From NCBI GenBank assembly GCA_038224615.1, contig JBBRFH010000042.1:1-16942 (forward strand): DNA of 16,942 bases, in the 5' to 3' direction. A program made the position numbers and the translations under genes. The notes below the pieces were generated by a model. The model was given only the letters and a program-made list of their open reading frames with translations. It did no database searches and had not been told where the DNA came from. The stretch comes from JBBRFH01 sp038224615 (GTDB lineage: Bacteria; Planctomycetota; Phycisphaerae; Tepidisphaerales; Tepidisphaeraceae). Positions within the stretch are counted from its first letter, which is position 1, and every line of letters begins with the position of its first letter. Below, one piece after another: positions 1 to 5,099 of the stretch.

Positions 1-17
1 TCCGCTGAAGTGCGGCG

Positions 18-650
18 CTAGGCAACCGCGACGAGCTTGCGGGCGATGTCGACGGCGCTCGCGGCGTCGGCGGCAAAGCCGTCGGCGCCGATTTCGGTCG
101 CGAACGATTGTGTGATCGGCGCGCCGCCGATGACCACCTTCAATCCGTTTACACCCGACGCCTTGATCGCGGCGACGGTCTGCTTCATCGCGGGCATCGT
201 CGTCGTCAGCAGGGCTGACAGGCCGATCAACTTCGCGTCATGCTGCTTCGCGGCGGCGATGAATTTTTCCGCCGAGACGTTCGTGCCGAGGTCGATGACG
301 CCGAAGTTGGCGCCCTTCCACATCATCGCGACGAGGTTCTTGCCGATGTCGTGCAGATCGCCTTGCACGGTGCCGATGACGGCGGTGAATGCGGGCTTGA
401 TGCCGGCTTTCACCAGCGACGGTTCAAGCACGGCCATGGCTTCTTTCATGGCACGGCTGGCGATGAGCATTTCGGGAACGAATATCTCATTGGCCTGGAA
501 GCGTCGGCCGACGTCGTCCATACCGGCTACCAATCCATCCAGAATAGCCTGCGCCGGCATCTGGGCTTCCATGGCTTCGGTCGTCAGCCGCTTGGCCTCC
601 GCACGATTGCCCTTCTTGATTGCTTCAGTCAGTTGCACGAGCACACTCAT
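18..650 (-). CDS. Methyltransferase cognate corrinoid protein (MtbC/MttC/MtgC-like)
   Basis: A 210-residue cobalamin-binding protein that carries the methyl group in corrinoid-dependent methyl transfer, shuttling it between a substrate-specific methyltransferase and a second acceptor. Residues about 1-85 form the helical cap typical of these proteins. Residues 88-210 form the Rossmann-like B12 domain with the base-off/His-on signature D98-L-H100-D-I-G103, followed by GLSALLTTTM (143-152) and GGAPIT (175-180). H100 should be the lower cobalt ligand. The length is usual for the family. The start ATG (648-650) has a GGAG seven bases upstream. The gene is divergent from the DUF1638-RACo pair at 768-3265, whose RACo would re-reduce this protein's Co(II). 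The substrate (methylamine, glycine betaine or methoxy compound) cannot be told because the methyltransferase is absent; it may lie before position 1, downstream of this gene. Confidence 0.93.
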   Translation of the reverse strand: MSVLVQLTEAIKKGNRAEAKRLTTEAMEAQMPAQAILDGLVAGMDDVGRRFQANEIFVPEMLIASRAMKEAMAVLEPSLVKAGIKPAFTAVIGTVQGDLHDIGKNLVAMMWKGANFGVIDLGTNVSAEKFIAAAKQHDAKLIGLSALLTTTMPAMKQTVAAIKASGVNGLKVVIGGAPITQSFATEIGADGFAADAASAVDIARKLVAVA

Positions 651-669
651 CTTTCACTCCAGTTTTAAG

Positions 670-696
670 TTTACCTTTTTGCCAAAAAAGGATAAA
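670..696. promoter_or_regulatory. Palindromic operator candidate in divergent promoter region
   Basis: The 117-base gap between the corrinoid protein and the DUF1638 gene is AT-rich within a GC-rich neighbourhood. It contains TTTACCTTTTT (670-680) matched by AAAAAGG-A-TAAA (685-696), an inverted repeat broken by one extra base with a four-base centre. On the plus strand TTGCCA (679-684) lies 17 bases before TTTATG (702-707), a possible weak promoter overlapping the palindrome. The placement suggests one regulator controlling both divergent transcripts; the regulator is not in the window. Confidence 0.4.
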
Positions 697-767
697 AAGA
701 GTTTATGGTCCTCGTTTTCTGAAGCAAGTGGGAGTTCCCGTATCAGGACAGAATTGCCAAGAAGTAC

Positions 768-1568
768 ATGCAAGTAGCCGAAACAGATAAATCCGCGTCT
801 TGCCGGCCCTCCGATGGAAAGCCTCCTTTGATTGTGGTGATCACCTGCGACGTGATCAGCGAAGAGGTTGCCGAGATCGCGCGCGGGGAGCCGCGCGTGC
901 TGCACATCGAAGTGCTTCGCCAAGGCTTGCACAATGCACCGCCGCTGTTGCGCGCTGAGTTGCAGATCGCCGTTGATCGTGTCGAGGCCGCCATGCCCGA
1001 GGCGACCGCCATTGTGCTTGGCTACGGGCTTTGCTCGCGCGGGGTCGAGGGAGTCGTCACGAAGCGCTGCACGCTCGTGTTGCCGCGGGCGCATGACTGC
1101 ATCACGCTGCTGCTGGGTGACAAGGATCGCTACGCCGAGTACGTCGCGGCACACCCGGGCACCTATTGGTACTCGCCCGGCTGGAACCGCTGCCATGTCC
1201 CGCCCGGGCGCGAGCGGTACGACAAGCTCTACAAGACCTATCTCGAAAAGTTCGGCGAAGACGATGCGAAGTTTCTCATGGAAACCGAGCAGGCATGGTT
1301 CACTTCCTACGACCGCGCGACTTACGTCGACCTCGGCACGCCCGGCGCGACTGACAGCGATGTCGCCTATACCCAGGCGTGCGCCCAGTGGCTCGGCTGG
1401 AAGTTCGATCGGCAGAAGGGGAGCCGAACGCTCCTGCGTGACTTGATCACGGGCAATTGGGACGACGAGCGGTTCCTCGTCCTGGCGCCCGGCCAGACAC
1501 CGCAAATGACTGCCGACCAGCAGGTCGTCACCGCCGTCACGCTAAACGGGAAAGAGATCGCCGTCTGA
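768..1568 (+). CDS. DUF1638 domain protein of corrinoid methyl-transfer cluster
   Basis: A 266-residue protein that I place in the DUF1638 family, whose biochemical function is not established and whose members I recall being encoded beside corrinoid proteins and RACo activators. Recognisable stretches are IVVITCDV near residue 25, LGYGLCSRGV near 85, the Cys/His-containing LPRAHDCITLLLG near 105, and PGWNRCHVPPG near 143. Several Cys and His residues sit in these motifs and could bind metal or cofactor, but this is inference. There is no signal peptide or membrane segment, so it is probably cytoplasmic. The ATG at 768 has no convincing Shine-Dalgarno. The stop codon overlaps the start of the next gene (TGATG, 1566-1570), so the two are translationally coupled, which ties its role to activation or maintenance of the corrinoid protein encoded divergently. 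Confidence 0.85.
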   Translation: MQVAETDKSASCRPSDGKPPLIVVITCDVISEEVAEIARGEPRVLHIEVLRQGLHNAPPLLRAELQIAVDRVEAAMPEATAIVLGYGLCSRGVEGVVTKRCTLVLPRAHDCITLLLGDKDRYAEYVAAHPGTYWYSPGWNRCHVPPGRERYDKLYKTYLEKFGEDDAKFLMETEQAWFTSYDRATYVDLGTPGATDSDVAYTQACAQWLGWKFDRQKGSRTLLRDLITGNWDDERFLVLAPGQTPQMTADQQVVTAVTLNGKEIAV

Positions 1569-3265
1569 TGAAAAAGCCGTTGCCTGTTGCTGTCGATCAT
1601 CCCTGTCGTCTTGAAGTTGAAGCCTCGGGCGAACGCCACGTACTTCTGCCCGCACCCGACGAGCAGTCCGTGGTGCTGAGTGAATTGCTGCGCCGCGCGG
1701 GCCTTCCCTTGAACACGCGTTGCGCGGGCCGTGGCTTGTGCGACGGCTGCATGGTGGAACTGACGGGCGGACGGGTGGTCCACGCGCGTTCGGGCGATGC
1801 AGTGGACGCGAGCGAGTCAGTTGAGCCCCCGCAGCTCCGCGCGTGCGAGCATCGGCTTGACGGCACGAGCGCGGTCCTTCGCGTGCCATTGCGATCCTCG
1901 TTGGGTCATCAGCCGCAGATCGTGAGCGACTACCAGGTCCGCGTGTCTTGTGCGCACAATCCATTGGTTTCCGTGAACGGTTCGGCGTTGCCTGTGCTCG
2001 GTGCGGCTGTCGATATCGGCACGACGACGGTCGCGCTCATGCTGCTTGACCTCTCCGACGGTCGTGTGTTGGCGCGGACTTCAAAGTTCAACGAGCAGAT
2101 GCATCTCGGCGACGACGTACTCACCCGCATCAACTTGTGCTCCACCGACGCCACGATGCTGCCCCAGATGCAGCAGGCAGTTGCCCGTCAAACGATCCTG
2201 CCGTTATTGGAGCAAGCGCTTGAGCAGAGCGGTCATTCGATGGACGCCGTCCGCTGCCTCACGCTGGCGGGCAACACGACGATGCTGCACCTGCTGGCCG
2301 GCGTCGATCCGACGTCGATGGGTTTCGCGCCCTTCACACCGACTTTTCTGGAGCATCGCTCGATCGACGCCGGAGCGATCTTCGGCGAGTCTGTCGCGAT
2401 CAACCCGAAGACGCCGTGTCATTTGCTGCCCGGCGCAGCGGCTTACGTCGGCGCGGACCTTACTGCGGGCATCGTCGCGACCGGGCTGCTCTACGAGCCT
2501 GGTCCCAGCCTGCTCGTCGATGTCGGTACCAATGGCGAGATCATTCTCAAGGTCGGGGATCGACTGCTTGGCTGCGCCACCGCCGCCGGTCCGGCGTTTG
2601 AAGGCGCGCGGCTAAGTTCCGGCATGCGTGCCGCCGACGGCGCGGTCAGCCATGTCCGCATCGATCCGTCGACGATGACGCTGCACTGCGAGATCATCGG
2701 AGGCGGCAAGACGCCGGCGATTGGCGTGTGCGGCTCGGCGTACGTGGATTTCCTTGCCACCGCCCGAGCCGCCGGGGTGCTTGGGACGACCGGGCGATTC
2801 GATCGCGAGGCGGCCGGCGCGCTGCGTGATCACCTCATCCCCTGGAGCAACGGGCGCGACATCGCGTTCCGACTGGCCGAGGGACCGGGCAAGCAGCCCG
2901 TCGCCGTGTCGCAACACGATGTCGCGTCGCTGCTGCAGGCCAAAGCCGCCATCGCTGCGGGGATTCTGACGTTGCTCGGACAAGCGAATCTCACGCCTGC
3001 TGAGATCAAGACGGTCTATCTCGCCGGCGGGTTCGGCACGCACATGGACCGTGCTGCGGCGATTGCGTGCGGGCTGTTGCCGGGATTCACACCCGAGCAG
3101 ATCTGCCCCGTTGGCAACACCTCCCTGGCCGGCGCGATGCTGTGCCTGATGGACGCCTCGATGCTCGCCGAAACGTGCGCCGCCGCACGCCGCGTGAGCG
3201 TGGTCGAGCTGAATCTCGATCCAAACTTCGAGTCGTGCTACATCGATCAGCTTTCGCTGGCGTGA
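1568..3265 (+). CDS. RACo-type corrinoid activation ATPase, [2Fe-2S] plus ASKHA/DUF4445
   Basis: A 565-residue reductive activator of corrinoid proteins. Such enzymes use a [2Fe-2S] cluster and ATP to reduce inactive Co(II) corrinoid back to Co(I). The N-terminal domain has a plant-ferredoxin ligand pattern: C52, C58, C61 and C93 (CX5CX2C then a distant Cys). From about residue 147 an actin-like ATPase (ASKHA) fold begins with AAVDIGTTTVALMLLDL, followed by LAGNTTMLHLLAG, LLVDVGTNGEI and, near the C-terminus, LAGGFGTHMD. The frame is open further upstream (to 1457), but ATG 1568 is preferred because it overlaps the preceding stop codon and removes a 37-residue low-complexity Arg-rich extension. 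It is cytoplasmic. Together with the DUF1638 gene it forms a two-gene operon serving the divergent corrinoid protein. Confidence 0.93.
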   Translation: MKKPLPVAVDHPCRLEVEASGERHVLLPAPDEQSVVLSELLRRAGLPLNTRCAGRGLCDGCMVELTGGRVVHARSGDAVDASESVEPPQLRACEHRLDGTSAVLRVPLRSSLGHQPQIVSDYQVRVSCAHNPLVSVNGSALPVLGAAVDIGTTTVALMLLDLSDGRVLARTSKFNEQMHLGDDVLTRINLCSTDATMLPQMQQAVARQTILPLLEQALEQSGHSMDAVRCLTLAGNTTMLHLLAGVDPTSMGFAPFTPTFLEHRSIDAGAIFGESVAINPKTPCHLLPGAAAYVGADLTAGIVATGLLYEPGPSLLVDVGTNGEIILKVGDRLLGCATAAGPAFEGARLSSGMRAADGAVSHVRIDPSTMTLHCEIIGGGKTPAIGVCGSAYVDFLATARAAGVLGTTGRFDREAAGALRDHLIPWSNGRDIAFRLAEGPGKQPVAVSQHDVASLLQAKAAIAAGILTLLGQANLTPAEIKTVYLAGGFGTHMDRAAAIACGLLPGFTPEQICPVGNTSLAGAMLCLMDASMLAETCAAARRVSVVELNLDPNFESCYIDQLSLA

Positions 3266-3572
3266 TCGGCACACTGATACATCGTGCGACACCCTGTGCA
3301 GGTGCATAAACGCGCCAACCCCAGTTCCGGCCGTCGCTTACGCTTTTACACGCGCGTGATGTAGCAATGTGACACCTGATACATTTGATACATTCTCCCC
3401 ACCAATCCGGCCGGGAATGCAGGGACCTTTTTCCAATCCGACTGATTCACATGTCAAAGAACGCGTGCGCGCAACGCCACAGGCGAGCGCGGTGTGGCGC
3501 GCACGAAACGACCCCTAACTAATACCAACTTCCGTCGCAAAAGTCGGCGGGAAATTGTCGCAGGGGAGCAAC
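3266..3572. other. Non-coding region with short GATACAT repeats and a long hairpin
   Basis: No coding sequence is credible here. The octamer TGATACAT occurs three times: 3275-3282, 3377-3384 and 3386-3393, the last two as a 9-base tandem. CACGCGCGTG (3349-3358) is a perfect 10-base palindrome. An imperfect hairpin joins GTGCGCGC/CCACA (3465-3481, four-base bulge) to TGTGGCGCGCAC (3493-3504). No clear U-tract terminator for the upstream RACo operon is seen; the hairpin may serve that role or act as an RNA structure. Confidence 0.4.
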
Positions 3573-3607
3573 AAAAAAAGAAAGCCCCGGCCATGCTTGG
3601 CCGGGGC
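3573..3607 (-). terminator. Rho-independent terminator of rplM-rpsI operon
   Basis: A perfect 9-bp stem GCCCCGGCC (3584-3592) and GGCCGGGGC (3599-3607) with a six-base loop. Read on the minus strand it is followed by a T-rich tract (complement of AAAAAAA at 3573-3579). It lies about 40 bases past the rpsI stop codon, so it terminates the ribosomal operon. Confidence 0.9.
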
Positions 3608-3645
3608 GTTTCGGATGCGATGGATAGCTCGAAGGAGCGTCTGGA

Positions 3646-4080
3646 TTAACGCTTCGAGAACTGGAACTTTCGGCGGGCACCGCGCTGGCCGTATTTTTTA
3701 CGGTCCTTCATGCGACTGTCGCGCGTGAGGAAGTTGGCGTTGCGGAGGGCGGTTTCGGTGTTCGGGTCGTACTTGACCAGGGCGCGGGCGATGCCGAGGA
3801 GGATCGCGCCGGTCTGCCCCGTCGGGCCGCCACCCAGCGTCGACACGAAGATGTCGACCTTACCGCCGGTGTTGGTCACTTCGAGCGGGCCGAAGATGCT
3901 CTTGCGATCACGCTCGTTGGTGAGGTAATCGTTCAGCTCTCGCTTGTTGATCTCGATCTTGCCCGAGCCCGGGGCGATACGCACGCGGGCGACGGCGGTC
4001 TTGCGACGGCCGGTGCCCCAGATGTACGTCTTTTTCTTGTCCGAGGTCTGCGGGGCTTCGAGGGTGGCGGTGTCAGTCAT
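3646..4080 (-). CDS. rpsI: 30S ribosomal protein S9
   Basis: Small-subunit ribosomal protein S9 (uS9), 144 residues from the chosen start. It opens with a short variable tail, then TYIWGTGRRKTAVARVRI and the S9 core, and ends with the basic, invariant-style tail KKYGQRGARRKFQFSKR whose C-terminal Lys-Arg reaches the P-site tRNA in known ribosomes. The frame continues upstream to a TTG at 4098, but ATG 4078-4080 gives the more usual length and has a GAG about eight bases upstream. It lies 110 bases downstream of rplM on the same strand, the common bacterial L13-S9 order, and ends just before a strong terminator. The spacer between the genes is unusually AT-rich and repetitive. Confidence 0.97.
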   Translation of the reverse strand: MTDTATLEAPQTSDKKKTYIWGTGRRKTAVARVRIAPGSGKIEINKRELNDYLTNERDRKSIFGPLEVTNTGGKVDIFVSTLGGGPTGQTGAILLGIARALVKYDPNTETALRNANFLTRDSRMKDRKKYGQRGARRKFQFSKR

Positions 4081-4190
4081 TGGGATCTCGATTTGCAAAG
4101 GTCAATCTGCGATTTGCAAATCAACCCGTCGATTGCAGTTCTGCTTCGTATTCAAATTGCAAATTGCCAATCGCAAATTGCAAATCTCAC
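4081..4190. repeat. AT-rich repeat cluster between rplM and rpsI
   Basis: A 110-base spacer with repeated TTGCAAAT-like units, unlike the GC-rich surroundings. CGATTTGCAAA occurs at 4089-4099 and 4110-4120, the second forming the perfect 12-base palindrome GATTTGCAAATC (4111-4122). CAAATTGCAAAT occurs at 4153-4164 and 4174-4185. The units can pair with each other in the transcript. Function unknown; they may be an RNA structure regulating rpsI or small non-coding repeats. Confidence 0.6.
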
Positions 4191-4622
4191 TCAGTTCAAC
4201 ACCAGCGGCGCCGGCTGCTGGGCGGAGTGCGGGTGCTTGTCGCCTTTGTAGATCTTGACCTTCAGGAGCATGTCGCGGCCCATCTTATTCTTGGGCAGCA
4301 TGCGCTTGACGGCCAACTGGAGCACGCGCTCCGGGTGCAGTTCGTTCATCATCTTGTAGCTGAACGTCTTACGGCCGCCGGGGTAGCGGACGTAGCGGTC
4401 GTACTCGATGTGGTCTTCCTTGCGGCCGGTGACCTTGATCTGCTCGGCGTTGAGCACGATGACGAAATCGCCGCTGGCGGTCTGCGGGGTGTAGGTCACC
4501 TTGTGCTTGCCTTGGACGATCGTGGACAGTTTGGCCGCCAGACGACCCAGGACCATGCCCTTGGCGTCAACGACGTGCCACTTCGGCTGAAGTTCGCCTG
4601 GCTTGGCGAGATACGTGCTCAT
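4191..4622 (-). CDS. rplM: 50S ribosomal protein L13
   Basis: Large-subunit ribosomal protein L13 (uL13), 143 residues from the chosen start, close to the 142 of the E. coli protein. It shows the family features KWHVVDAKGMVLGRLAAKLS near the N-terminus, GDFVIVLNAEQIKVTGRK in the core, and the region around RYPGGRKTFSYKMMN followed by PERVLQLAVKRMLPKNKMGR. The start at 4620-4622 is chosen because AAGGAA lies six bases upstream; a longer open frame to 4658 uses a non-ATG codon and adds residues foreign to the family. It is the first gene of the rplM-rpsI operon, transcribed from a near-consensus promoter at 4697-4725. Confidence 0.97.
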   Translation of the reverse strand: MSTYLAKPGELQPKWHVVDAKGMVLGRLAAKLSTIVQGKHKVTYTPQTASGDFVIVLNAEQIKVTGRKEDHIEYDRYVRYPGGRKTFSYKMMNELHPERVLQLAVKRMLPKNKMGRDMLLKVKIYKGDKHPHSAQQPAPLVLN

Positions 4623-4696
4623 CGCAATTTCCTTACGTGCAACGCTTCTATAGAACAAAACACCTCGTCCCGAGGGCGGAACGAAGCGAGCCGGGT

Positions 4697-4725
4697 AATG
4701 TAGCGACCGGTCATGGGGCTGTCAA
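4697..4725 (-). promoter_or_regulatory. Sigma-70-type promoter of rplM-rpsI
   Basis: On the minus strand, TTGACA (complement of 4720-4725) is separated by exactly 17 bases from TACATT (complement of 4697-4702). The -35 box is a perfect consensus match and the -10 box differs at two positions. Transcription would start near 4690, giving a leader of roughly 65-70 bases before rplM, which fits a highly expressed ribosomal operon. Confidence 0.8.
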
Positions 4726-5099
4726 AGGCTGTGTTCGCACGATCCGCGGCTTTTCTCATCTCCCACCCCGCGACCCGCCAAAAGGACCGATTCGTTCGTC
4801 CTTTCGTCCACAAAATGCGACCCAAGGATCGGTCCGCGCCTGCCCGCGCAACCCGCCCCCGCGATGGCGCAAGCGACTCGCGCTCCCGACCCGCGCTCGC
4901 GCGGCGCTTGCGCCTTCCCGGAATTTTTGCGAATTTCAACACGCCTCCATGGGCAAACGATCTGAACGTCGGGCGTCCGCGTGGCACGGCGATCAGGCTT
5001 TCACGACAGCCCTCGCGGCGTTCGTTATGATGCGCTGACGATCGCCGTGTCGTAGCCCCGGTGGTCGGGAAGCCTGCGCGAGGCAAGGACCTGTAGCCG
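4726..5099. other. Non-coding region between rplM promoter and histidine kinase gene
   Basis: The open frames here are Arg- and Pro-rich and look non-coding on both strands. Two inverted repeats stand out: GGACCGAT (4784-4791) with ATCGGTCC (4828-4835), and the perfect 10-bp GGCGCAAGCG (4866-4875) with CGCTTGCGCC (4905-4914), the latter followed within 15 bases by GGAATTTTTGCG. A weak plus-strand -10 (TATGAT, 5026-5031) may belong to the kinase gene, but no good -35 accompanies it. No RNA family is recognised. Confidence 0.4.

Noticed and set aside
37..777. Plus-strand open frame of 246 codons opposite the corrinoid protein
   Set aside because: Antisense shadow; the minus strand encodes a complete corrinoid protein with its B12 motif.
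4081..4190. Possible CRISPR array in the rplM-rpsI spacer
   Set aside because: Units are about 12 bases, irregularly spaced and partly inverted; no cas genes.
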